Source: Rhodococcus globerulus NBRC 14531 (GTDB lineage Bacteria; Actinomycetota; Actinomycetes; Mycobacteriales; Mycobacteriaceae). From it: a stretch of DNA of 64,000 bases. A model generated the notes under the pieces. The model worked only from the letters and a program-made list of their open reading frames with translations. It had not been told where the DNA came from and did not search any database. Positions 19,104-29,154 of this stretch are shown here, in pieces (position 1 is the stretch's first letter; each line of letters starts with the position of its first letter). Position numbers and translations under genes: made by a program. The stretch lies in assembly GCF_001894805.1 (NCBI RefSeq), contig NZ_BCWX01000002.1:434001-498000 (forward strand), given 5' to 3'.

Positions 19104-20135
19104 CTAGGCGTGTGCCAACAACTGTTCGAGGCGGCGGCTACAGAATGCGGTGATGTCCGCGTGCTCACCGAGTTGTAGGTGCGTGGACAGTCGCAGTAGC
19201 GGAACCGATAACAGCACCGCAGCGAGCACCTCGTTGAACAACAGGTTCCGGACCGGCCATCCTGTCAGTTCCTCGTAGCGGGCGATCGTCTGCTCCCGGG
19301 TCGGTGTGCCAGGCAGAGATGGGTGACCCTCGAACTCGCTGCAGGCCCAGTCGAGGAACAGCATCCACGCCAGGTCGGCTTCGTGATCACCCAGATACGC
19401 CATTTCCCAGTCGAGTACACCGGCAACGGAATGGTCCGGGCTGTAGAGGATGTTCGACATGCGCGCATCGCCCCAACACAACGTGACATGTTCGGGCTCG
19501 TAGATATTCGCGCGGAGCCACGACAGTGCCTTCTCCATTACCGGCGACAGACTCGGCGCTGCCCAACGCACGGCCCAGTCGAGATAGTTCACGGCCTGCT
19601 CGATCGGTTTGTCCCCGAACCTCGGCATGGAGAGAAAGTCGAGGCGAAGCTCGCCGGGGTCGAGTTGATGGATGCGGGCCATCGTCTCGACGCAGCCCCA
19701 CCACATCCGCGCCCGACTCTGCTCGTCTGCCTCGAAGTAGTTTCCGGCGGTGTGATACGACGGAAAATCGCTGGGAGCCTCGGCATTTCCGATGCGTTCC
19801 ATGACGTAGTACGGCCCGCCGAGAGCATTATCGGCGTTGTCTATCCAGAGCATCCGGGGGACAGGCAGATCGGTACCGGCAAGTCGCTTCGACACCAAAT
19901 ACTGGCGTCGTAGGTCGTAGTCGGGAAACAGGGAGATCTCGGGTGGGCGTCGGAATACGAAGCCCGCCCCCGAATTTTCGGACCCTTCCAGCTCGAACAG
20001 GTACGTCTCGGTCGAGAACCCGCGCTCGGTGCGTTGCCAGGCGACGATCTTCGCTTCCTGTGCGCCTGGAATCTGTTCGCGAACAACGGGTTCCAGGGTC
20101 GATGCCAGGGCTTCCGTGTCGACACGTTCAGTCAT
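19104..20135 (-). CDS. Phosphotransferase-family (APH-like) protein
   Basis: 343 residues of the aminoglycoside-phosphotransferase/ACAD10-like kinase family. The ATP-grasping N-lobe contains GFVFRRPPE with a conserved basic residue, the catalytic loop is LCWGDARMSNIL (Asp and Asn retained, Trp where HGD is common) and the metal-binding VLDWEMAYLGD follows. Relatives in actinobacteria often sit in steroid, terpenoid or fatty-acyl catabolic clusters, probably phosphorylating hydroxylated substrates. The ATG overlaps the end of the upstream gene by 8 bases, so the two form a minus-strand operon convergent with the crotonase unit. Confidence 0.82.
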   Translation of the reverse strand: MTERVDTEALASTLEPVVREQIPGAQEAKIVAWQRTERGFSTETYLFELEGSENSGAGFVFRRPPEISLFPDYDLRRQYLVSKRLAGTDLPVPRMLWIDNADNALGGPYYVMERIGNAEAPSDFPSYHTAGNYFEADEQSRARMWWGCVETMARIHQLDPGELRLDFLSMPRFGDKPIEQAVNYLDWAVRWAAPSLSPVMEKALSWLRANIYEPEHVTLCWGDARMSNILYSPDHSVAGVLDWEMAYLGDHEADLAWMLFLDWACSEFEGHPSLPGTPTREQTIARYEELTGWPVRNLLFNEVLAAVLLSVPLLRLSTHLQLGEHADITAFCSRRLEQLLAHA

Positions 20136-21273
20136 TGTGTGCGTCCGTCCGGTTTGCCGACCAGTCCGTGTACCCGTACCGGGGGTTCACACCCATGAAA
20201 ACCATCTCGACCAGTCCGTGCCCGATCTTGTCACCCATCCGAACCTCGCACAGTGTTTCGCTGAGCATGCTCACTTGGCGGATCTCTTCGAGGTTGGTGA
20301 TGTCCACTGTGAAGCTGTCGCTGAAGTCCTTGCCGCGGTACATGCCCGAGGCGTAACCGCGGTATTCGTCGTAACCGGCTAGTCCCGGCCAGAAATCACA
20401 CACCGGATTCACTTCGATGACGTCGGTGGTTCGGTCGGCGCGATGCACGGTGAAGGTACCGGATTTCACGACGCGCAGATCGTCACGGAACTTCAGGTCG
20501 TGTTCGACGTCGATGATGGGTAATGGGTCCTTGTCGCTGGCGATCGGGAAGAGCACCTCGCCCTCGAACTGCCAACGCGCTCCCGTGCTCGTTTCACGCT
20601 GCGCGAAATGCACTACCTCGTCGTCGAATTGGAAGATCCCCATGTAGTACAGGACTCCCTCCGGAACCTCCGACGGCTGCAGGTTCGCGCCCTCCGACAG
20701 GCTGCCGCCCCCGCCGCCGTGGCGAACGCCCCACGAGTGGTCACGGCCGAACCACCAGTTGTCGGGATCGATCTCGATGCGCTCGCCGTCGATCTCGATC
20801 CAGCCGGTGATCGTGCCGTTCTGGTAGAAGCGACGGGCGTCCTCGCGCACTCTGCCACGGGTGCGGTGGAATGCTGCCGTCTGCTCGTAGACCGGAAAGT
20901 CGCCGGAGAAATCGAGTTGCAGGCTCAGTCCGTGCTCGTTCGACTCGACGGTCGAGCGAACCTTGCGCAGCGGTTCGACGATCTCGTAGGTGTACGGCCC
21001 GACGCTCCAGGCCGCAAGAGCGCCGGTCTGCGGGTTCAGTTCGGTCGACAGACGAACCACGCGAGCCTCTTCGCCCTTGCGTGTGACCATCGCGTAGGCG
21101 TCGAGGACGTTGCGGTTCGGGTATTTGGCCAGGCCGGTCATGACGGAGACCTCGCCGGTTTTGTCGAACCCGTACATCACGATGCGTTCGGTCCAACGCA
21201 GGTCGCTTTGCGAGACGTGGTCGAGTGTCGTGGGTAGTTGGTGGATGAGCAGTTCGTCGTGCGGAGTGATCAC
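20128..21273 (-). CDS. DUF7064/DUF7065-like protein of unknown function
   Basis: 381 residues, no catalytic motif that I can name. The sequence alternates beta strands typical of a lipocalin-like or CrtC/tocopherol-cyclase-like double barrel. The most distinctive segment is the pair NWWFGRDHSWGVRHG near 172-186 with a run of glycines after it. In actinobacteria such proteins are frequently neighbours of APH-like kinases, as here (8-base overlap). A role in binding or modifying a hydrophobic metabolite is plausible. GTG at 21273 follows GAGAGGG. It is divergent from the second TetR gene, with an operator-like palindrome between them. Confidence 0.65.
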   Translation of the reverse strand: MITPHDELLIHQLPTTLDHVSQSDLRWTERIVMYGFDKTGEVSVMTGLAKYPNRNVLDAYAMVTRKGEEARVVRLSTELNPQTGALAAWSVGPYTYEIVEPLRKVRSTVESNEHGLSLQLDFSGDFPVYEQTAAFHRTRGRVREDARRFYQNGTITGWIEIDGERIEIDPDNWWFGRDHSWGVRHGGGGGSLSEGANLQPSEVPEGVLYYMGIFQFDDEVVHFAQRETSTGARWQFEGEVLFPIASDKDPLPIIDVEHDLKFRDDLRVVKSGTFTVHRADRTTDVIEVNPVCDFWPGLAGYDEYRGYASGMYRGKDFSDSFTVDITNLEEIRQVSMLSETLCEVRMGDKIGHGLVEMVFMGVNPRYGYTDWSANRTDAHND

Positions 21274-21308
21274 TGCGGGCCCTCTCGTGATGGATGGATG
21301 CCTTCAAT

Positions 21309-21337
21309 CTATTACGGAGCGCATCGCAACGTAATAG
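21309..21337. promoter_or_regulatory. Candidate TetR operator (perfect 8-bp arms)
   Basis: CTATTACG (21309-21316) and CGTAATAG (21330-21337) form a perfect inverted repeat with a 13-base spacer, in the 88-base gap between the divergent DUF7064/7065-like gene and the TetR gene. Its place over both promoters fits autoregulation and control of the minus-strand operon. Confidence 0.65.
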
Positions 21338-21361
21338 TTTTCGGCAAATATATCTCCGGTA

Positions 21362-22003
21362 ATGTCCGCGGATGTGGATGAACGCAGAGATCGTCGAACC
21401 GGTACCGCTGGCGTGGGGAGGCCCCGCGATCCTCAGGTAGACCTGGCCGTTCTCGCCGCCACCCGGGAATTGCTCGTAGAGCTCGGCTACCAGAAAACCA
21501 CCATCACGGCGATCGCCCGACGAGCAAACTTGGGTACGGCAGCGATCTATCGGCGCTGGGCAACCCGCGAATCGATTATCGAAGAAGCGGTCTTCGGCAT
21601 GCAGAATGGTGCATTGCCCGCGACTACCTCGAACTTGCGCGCGGACATACTGATCTGGACGCGATGGTTCCTCACCCAAGTGGCGGAACCGGCAACTCGC
21701 GCAGCCATTCCGGGCTTACTCTCTGCATATCAACAAGAGGAAGGCGCGTATCAGCGACTGGTTCTCAGCTCCGAGTATCCCGCCCGACTGGCACTCCTCG
21801 AGCGGGTGCGCGCCGAGTACCCGGAGCGGTCCGAGGCGGACGTTGCCGCCGCTACCGATGTCGCCTTCGATTTCCTCGTTGCGGCCACGATTGTCCGCGG
21901 ACTCACCAGTGGACTCACCGACGCCGACGCTTTCTGCACCCGAACCGCCGCATCATTGGCGCTGCTGATCACCTCTACGCGCAGCGATATCAACGAGGAG
22001 TAA
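21362..22003 (+). CDS. TetR-family transcriptional regulator
   Basis: 213 residues; HTH at about 33-81 (TTITAIARRANLGTAAIYRRW), ligand-binding domain behind it. Paralog of the regulator at 16642. An AT-rich TATATC stands 7 nt before the ATG, suggesting a leaderless transcript. Divergent from the DUF7064/7065-like and kinase genes, with a palindromic site between, so it most likely represses those two genes and itself; which ligand lifts repression is unknown. Confidence 0.85.
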   Translation: MSADVDERRDRRTGTAGVGRPRDPQVDLAVLAATRELLVELGYQKTTITAIARRANLGTAAIYRRWATRESIIEEAVFGMQNGALPATTSNLRADILIWTRWFLTQVAEPATRAAIPGLLSAYQQEEGAYQRLVLSSEYPARLALLERVRAEYPERSEADVAAATDVAFDFLVAATIVRGLTSGLTDADAFCTRTAASLALLITSTRSDINEE

Positions 22004-22154
22004 TTGCATTCAGGCTAGGTAAGGGATTCGACACTTCGCGTCGGTCGGGCCGCTGATACTGCGCGCGGAGGATAACGGCCACAGTGACATCTGTGGCAAC
22101 AATCCGGAATCAATTCGAGCTCGAAACCATTCGGTTGGCGTCAATTCCAACTAT

Positions 22155-22164
22155 TTTCGCGAAA
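22155..22164. promoter_or_regulatory. Palindrome upstream of furA, possible FurA site
   Basis: TTTCGCGAAA is a perfect 10-bp palindrome about 40 bases before the furA start, close to where a -35 region would sit. Mycobacterial FurA binds an AT-rich site at its own promoter, so this is a candidate autoregulatory site; sequence agreement with the known box was not established. Confidence 0.3.
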
Positions 22165-22203
22165 GTCTTGGATCAGTCCAGAAATCCGCGTCATAGTAGT
22201 GGG

Positions 22204-22647
22204 GTGTCCTCGACGCCGGACTTTCCAGCACAACTGCGTGACGCAGAGCTCCGTGTGACCCGACCACGGGTTGCGGTGCTCGAAGCGCTGCATGCGCGTC
22301 CACATGCCCCGACGGATTCGATTTTCGATGCTGTTCGGGCGGTTCTACCGGGAGTGTCTCGCCAAGCGGTGTACGACGTACTGCATGCGTTGACCTCAGT
22401 GGGAATCGTGCGGCGGATTCAGCCTTCCGGTTCAGTGGCTCTCTACGAGTTGAGGGTTGGTGACAACCATCATCACGTCGTCTGCCGATCGTGCCGGACG
22501 GTGTCGGACGTCGACTGCGCAGTTGGCGAGGCACCTTGTCTGACGCCACCGGATTACGACGGCTTCGAGTTCGTCGAAGTCGAAGTTGTCTTCTGGGGGA
22601 TGTGCCCCGACTGCGCGGCATCACAGAGTTCGCGATCACACCCGTGA
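22204..22647 (+). CDS. furA: Ferric-uptake-regulator family repressor (FurA)
   Basis: 147 residues: winged-helix domain (PRVAVLEALHARPHAPT, then VSRQAVYDVLHAL) and a metal-binding dimerisation domain with NHHHVVCRSC near 93-102 and a CPDC near the C-terminus. In mycobacteria FurA represses katG and itself and is inactivated by peroxide; here it is directly upstream of katG by 36 bases. I chose the GTG at 22204, where the Fur domain begins. A CATAGT hexamer ends 6-7 nt before it, which would give a leaderless mRNA like that described for mycobacterial furA. The longer upstream frame is not Fur-like. Confidence 0.9.
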   Translation: MSSTPDFPAQLRDAELRVTRPRVAVLEALHARPHAPTDSIFDAVRAVLPGVSRQAVYDVLHALTSVGIVRRIQPSGSVALYELRVGDNHHHVVCRSCRTVSDVDCAVGEAPCLTPPDYDGFEFVEVEVVFWGMCPDCAASQSSRSHP

Positions 22648-24909
<2,262 letters not shown>

Positions 24910-24927
24910 TCGCCGCCCTGCTGAATA

Positions 24928-24969
24928 CGTAAGGCCCACCCGGCAATCAATTGCCGGGTGGGCCTTACG
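24928..24969. terminator. Bidirectional 42-bp palindromic terminator
   Basis: A nearly perfect palindrome with a stem of about 19-20 bp, centred on 24948/24949 (CCCGGCAATCAATTGCCGGG in the middle), lies between convergent katG and the alkylsulfatase gene. The arms read CGTAAGGCCCAC and GTGGGCCTTACG at the outside, so each direction ends in a short T/A-flanked hairpin. Confidence 0.85.
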
Positions 24970-24970
24970 C

Positions 24971-25006
24971 ATTCGGTCAGGGAGTCACATTCGGTCAGGG
25001 AGTCAC
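24971..25006. repeat. 18-bp tandem duplication at the sulfatase 3' end
   Basis: The unit ATTCGGTCAGGGAGTCAC occurs twice without interruption (24971-24988 and 24989-25006). The second copy contains the last codons and stop of the minus-strand alkylsulfatase, so the duplication added sequence only after the stop and left the protein unchanged. Confidence 0.85.
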
Positions 25007-26800
25007 AATCGCAAATGCCGGATCGGGACTGTCGAGTAGCCCGAGGAGTCGCTGTATCGTCGCGGGGTCGCCGGAATGCTCGATACCGTCCAGTCCGCCG
25101 CCGGCCAGCAACCCGAGCAACTGGGCTTTGGTCAACGTGAGGGTGAGATCGGCGGTTGCCTTGGTCCGCGGGTTGGGTGTCTGTATCAGCGCGCCATTGG
25201 AGAGAGTCATGCGGACTTTTGTGTCGAGATCGGTGAAAATCCACTCGATGCAGAGCTTTTCACCCCCGGCGCGGGGCCCGTTGACGCGGATGGCGAGTGT
25301 GTCGAAGAGTTGCTCCACCGTCAGTGCCGCTGCCATTCCGGTGCCGAGATCGATGGGTGGTGGGGTGATTTCGCCGCGCAGTTCCTTCGCCCCGGTGAGG
25401 TAGAAACCGCGCCAGGTCGGATTTTCGGCGCCGTAGCCGAGCGTGGTGTAGAGATCTGCGAGAGCGTTTTTCGCTTCCGTGTTGTCTGGTTCGGCAAATA
25501 CAGCGTGCTTGAGCAGTTCGGCCGCGAACCGCGTGTCACCGGCATCGATGTAGCCGCGCGCCTTGTCGAGCACTGCCGGTACGCCACCGATCACGTCGAC
25601 GTATCGGGCCGCCAACTGCTCCGGCGGGTGCTGCCAGAGTGAGCTGGGATGACCGTCGAACCAGCCCATGTATCGCTGGTAGATCGCTTTGACGTTGTGA
25701 CTGACCGATCCGTAGTAACCGCGCACGTGCCAGGCGTCGTCGAGCGACTCGGGAAGCGTGATCGCCTCGGCGATTTCGCTGCCGGTCAGTCCGATGTTGA
25801 CCATCCGCAACGTCTGATCGTGCAAGTACGCGTACATGTCCCGCTGCTCTGTCAGGAACTGCACGATATTCTCGGATCCCCATGTGGGCCAATGGTGTGA
25901 CGCGAATACGACGTCGGAATCCGGCGCGAACAATTCGACAGCCTCGTCGAGGTAATGGGACCAGATGCGTGGGTCACGTACCAGCGCGCCCCGAAGTGTG
26001 AGGATGTTGTGCAGGTTGTGCGTGGCGTTTTCGGCGACGCACAATGCGCGGCTGCCCGGAAAGTGGAAGTTCATCTCCGACGGCGCTTCGGTGCCCGGCG
26101 TGATCTGGAAGACGATCCGCACTCCGTCGACGGTTTCCTCCTGCCCGGTACGGGTGATGTCGACAGTTGGGGGGATCAGACCCACCGATCCACCGGATGT
26201 CTGAATGCCGAGTCCGAGACTGGCTTGGCCCTCTGGTCCGACGTCCAATGTGTAGCCATATTGGTAGTTCGCGCGACGGTTCATTGCCGTTCCCGCATAG
26301 ACGTTTTCCGATACCGCGTGTTCGAGAAATCCTTCGGGCGCGATGATCGGCACGTCGCCGGCGCCGTCCGGCAGAACTCCCATCACGCCGCCGAAATGGT
26401 CTGCGTGTGAATGGGTATAGATCAAGCCGGTGACCGGACGGTCACCGCGGTGCTCGCGGTAGAGCGCAAGACCTGCGGCAGCGCACTCGGCGGAGATCAT
26501 CGGGTCGATCACGATGACGCCGGTATCGCCCTCGACGATCGTCATATTGGAAATATCGAACCCGCGGATCTGATAGATCCCGTCGGTGACCTCGAAGAGT
26601 CCGTTCTTGACGCAGAGCTGCGCCTGGCGAAACAGGCTCGGATGAACTGTTTCCGGGCACGGTTCGTCGAGATAGCTGTAGCCGGACAGATCGAAAACAA
26701 TCCGTCCGTCGGCGTTCTTGATGGTAAGCGGTTCGAGCGTGGCGATGAAGCCCCGCTCGGCGTTGTCGAAATCCGTGCGGTCGGAGTAATCCAGCGCCAT
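24995..26800 (-). CDS. Type III alkyl sulfatase (metallo-beta-lactamase fold)
   Basis: 601 residues resembling SdsA1-like alkylsulfatases, which hydrolyse primary or secondary alkyl sulfate esters to alcohol and sulfate. The zinc motif THSHADHFGG lies near 131-140. A middle dimerisation region with tetratricopeptide-like helices (AELLKHAVFAEPDNTEAKN) and a C-terminal SCP2-like domain (LTVEQLFDTLAIRVNG) follow. No signal peptide is seen, so it is probably cytoplasmic, unlike secreted SdsA1. It is a distant paralog of the gene at 29155. ATG at 26800. Confidence 0.9.
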   Translation of the reverse strand: MALDYSDRTDFDNAERGFIATLEPLTIKNADGRIVFDLSGYSYLDEPCPETVHPSLFRQAQLCVKNGLFEVTDGIYQIRGFDISNMTIVEGDTGVIVIDPMISAECAAAGLALYREHRGDRPVTGLIYTHSHADHFGGVMGVLPDGAGDVPIIAPEGFLEHAVSENVYAGTAMNRRANYQYGYTLDVGPEGQASLGLGIQTSGGSVGLIPPTVDITRTGQEETVDGVRIVFQITPGTEAPSEMNFHFPGSRALCVAENATHNLHNILTLRGALVRDPRIWSHYLDEAVELFAPDSDVVFASHHWPTWGSENIVQFLTEQRDMYAYLHDQTLRMVNIGLTGSEIAEAITLPESLDDAWHVRGYYGSVSHNVKAIYQRYMGWFDGHPSSLWQHPPEQLAARYVDVIGGVPAVLDKARGYIDAGDTRFAAELLKHAVFAEPDNTEAKNALADLYTTLGYGAENPTWRGFYLTGAKELRGEITPPPIDLGTGMAAALTVEQLFDTLAIRVNGPRAGGEKLCIEWIFTDLDTKVRMTLSNGALIQTPNPRTKATADLTLTLTKAQLLGLLAGGGLDGIEHSGDPATIQRLLGLLDSPDPAFAIVTP

Positions 26801-26957
26801 ATCGATGCAGCTCCCTCGAAGAGTCGATGATCACGTCCTCACATGGTCGAATTCCGCACGGCTCTGCGCATCATCCGCGGCGGGTGAATCGAGTGGCACC
26901 GAACGCGACCGAACGCCTCGTGCCGACTCGCCGTCGCAGGCAGATCAGCCGGAGGTC

Positions 26958-27545
26958 TCACTTTTGTGCGGCAATAGTTTTCGAGTTCGCGCGCACGCGG
27001 GCCTTGTCGCCGCTGGGGCCGAACAGGTGCAGGATCTCGACAACCTGGTCATCTGCCGGGCCGAACCAATGGGGCTCCGCGGTGTCGAACTCCGCGACTT
27101 CTCCTGGCCGGAGGACAACCTCGTGCTCGCCGAGAATCAGGCGTAGGTCGCCGGCGAGAACGTATAGCCACTCGTATCCGGCATGTGTGACGAGTTTCGG
27201 CGGGCGAGGCCCGATTACCTGCTTGAAGACCTGAACCCGGCCCGGGTAGCGCGTCAACGGCACTACAGCGCTCCCGTTTCGGCGGCGACTCGGTGTGAGG
27301 TGAACTCTGGGGTCCCCGGTGGCGGGCGCCCCAACCAGTTGGTCCAGTGCCACACGGTGGGCTCGGGCAAGAGGCACAAGCAAATCGAGGGTAGGGCGAC
27401 GCTTGCCCGACTCGAGTCGTGACAGTGCGCTGACGGAGATACCGGTGGCGTCGGACAGAGCTTCGAGGGTCATGTCGCGATCGCGACGAAGTGCCCGCAA
27501 TCTCGGTCCGATATCGCTGAGCATCTTCTCCAGTTCGGTATCCAT
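26958..27545 (-). CDS. XRE-family regulator with cupin sensor domain
   Basis: 195 residues: N-terminal HTH_3 domain (RLRALRRDRDMTLEALSDATGISVSALSRLES is its region, 15-46) and a C-terminal cupin (HAGYEWLYVLAGDLRLILG and LRPGEVAEFDTAEPH near 121-161) that binds a small effector. Divergent from the DHA2 exporter gene with 111 bases between, so it most likely controls that exporter and itself. Whether it also controls the flanking sulfatase genes cannot be read from the sequence. Confidence 0.87.
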   Translation of the reverse strand: MDTELEKMLSDIGPRLRALRRDRDMTLEALSDATGISVSALSRLESGKRRPTLDLLVPLARAHRVALDQLVGAPATGDPRVHLTPSRRRNGSAVVPLTRYPGRVQVFKQVIGPRPPKLVTHAGYEWLYVLAGDLRLILGEHEVVLRPGEVAEFDTAEPHWFGPADDQVVEILHLFGPSGDKARVRANSKTIAAQK

Positions 27546-27656
27546 GTGCTCATCTTTGCAGTTTCCGCAAATTTCCTACCGAGTTTGCAGGCTCGGTTGC
27601 GACGATCCTTTCGACAGGCGACCACGGCACAGCATCAGCACAAAGGGAGTCCAACC

Positions 27657-29111
27657 ATGAAACCTTCGAGCGGAATCGACAGACCGCAGGCGATCGGAAT
27701 GCATGCCCGACGGCGGTGGGGCGTCCTGGCAATCTGCTGCACGAGTTTGTTCGTGGTCGGATTGGACACGACCATCGTCAATGTCGCGCTGCCGACGATC
27801 GGGGCAAGTTTCCACGTCGGCATCCCTGGTCTCGAATGGGTCGTCAACGCATACACACTCGTTCTGGCGAGCTTACTGATCTCGTCCGGAGCCCTGGCCG
27901 ACAGGTTCGGCCGTAGACGCGTTTTCCAGATCGGACTCGTCGTGTTCGGAGTCGCGTCGATAGCGTGCGCACTTGCGCCGTCGGTAGGCGTGCTGATCGC
28001 CGCGAGAATTGCACAGGGCGTTGGCGGTTCGATGTTGAGTCCGGTCGCGCTCGCAATCGTGGTCAACGTGATGACCGACCCGAAGGAGCGAGCCAAGGCG
28101 ATCGGCGTGTGGGCCGCGGTCTTCGGTCTGAGTATGGCCGTCGGGCCGATCGTCGGTGGAGTGCTCATCGAGAGCTTCGGTTGGCGCTCCGTGTTCTGGG
28201 TCAACGTCCCGGTGATCGTGATTGTCCTTTTGTTGACTGCTGTATTCGTGCCGGAATCGCGCGCTCCGCAGGCGAGAAGGCTCGACCTGCCGGGACAAAT
28301 ACTGTTGGTCGCTGTTGTGGGCGGTGCGGTGGGGCTGCTCATCGAGGGCCCACGAATCGGATGGACGTCACCCGGTGCTGTGGTCGGTTACATCGCAGTC
28401 GCGCTCGCTCTGGCTTCGTTCATTGCTGTCGAATCGAGGAAAGCTGAACCACTCGTCGACCCTGCACTGTTTCGGCACAGACCGTTTTCCGCGGCGGTTC
28501 TCGGCGCAGTTGTGGTGTTCGTGGCATTGAACGCGACGCTGCTGCTCGGCACGCTCTACCTGCAACAAGCGTGTGGCATGACCCCGGCCACCGCGGGCGT
28601 CGTCATTCTCCCGATGGCTGTTGCAGCAACCGTGTGCGCACCGTTGTCGGGGATTCTGGTCGGACGCGTCGGGCCGCGGTTACCGCTGCTGATCGCCGGC
28701 GGCTTCACCGCGTTGGGTGGCCTGTGTCTCGTATCGCTCGACAACAACACCGGTCTTCCGACTGTGCTTGTCGCCTACCTGTTTCTCGGTATCGGGTTCG
28801 GTTTCTCGAATGCCCCCATCACCAACACTGCTGTCAGCGGACTGCCTCAATCGCAAGCTGGACTCGCTGGTGGAATCACATCCAGTGCAAGACAGTTCGG
28901 CGCTGCTCTCGGCGTCGCACTGGCCGGTGGCTTTGTCGCGAACACTGTCGATTCGGACGTCGCGCAGGCGTCACACGCGGGGTGGATGCTCGTTGTCGCG
29001 TGCGGGTTGGTGGTTCTTGTCATCGCGTGTGCATCGGCTCAGCCGACATTGGCTCAGTCAGCATCGGTTCACCCAGCACGGGTGATTCCAACTACCCCGC
29101 CCGCCCGATAG
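27657..29111 (+). CDS. DHA2-family (EmrB/QacA) MFS exporter
   Basis: 484 residues with about fourteen hydrophobic helices. Motif A-like GALADRFGRRRVF lies near 78-90 and the helix-5 antiporter motif around ALGPIVGG-type SMAVGPIVGGVLIE. Family members export drugs, toxic organics or lipids by proton exchange. The ATG at 27657 follows AAAGGGAGT at optimum distance; the longer frame upstream lacks a membrane segment and was rejected. Placed between the XRE-cupin regulator and the second sulfatase, so it may export substrates or detergents met by those enzymes. Confidence 0.88.
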   Translation: MKPSSGIDRPQAIGMHARRRWGVLAICCTSLFVVGLDTTIVNVALPTIGASFHVGIPGLEWVVNAYTLVLASLLISSGALADRFGRRRVFQIGLVVFGVASIACALAPSVGVLIAARIAQGVGGSMLSPVALAIVVNVMTDPKERAKAIGVWAAVFGLSMAVGPIVGGVLIESFGWRSVFWVNVPVIVIVLLLTAVFVPESRAPQARRLDLPGQILLVAVVGGAVGLLIEGPRIGWTSPGAVVGYIAVALALASFIAVESRKAEPLVDPALFRHRPFSAAVLGAVVVFVALNATLLLGTLYLQQACGMTPATAGVVILPMAVAATVCAPLSGILVGRVGPRLPLLIAGGFTALGGLCLVSLDNNTGLPTVLVAYLFLGIGFGFSNAPITNTAVSGLPQSQAGLAGGITSSARQFGAALGVALAGGFVANTVDSDVAQASHAGWMLVVACGLVVLVIACASAQPTLAQSASVHPARVIPTTPPAR

Positions 29112-29154
29112 AGATGGGGGTGTAACCGATCGTCGTAACCGAACGGGGAGTGCC

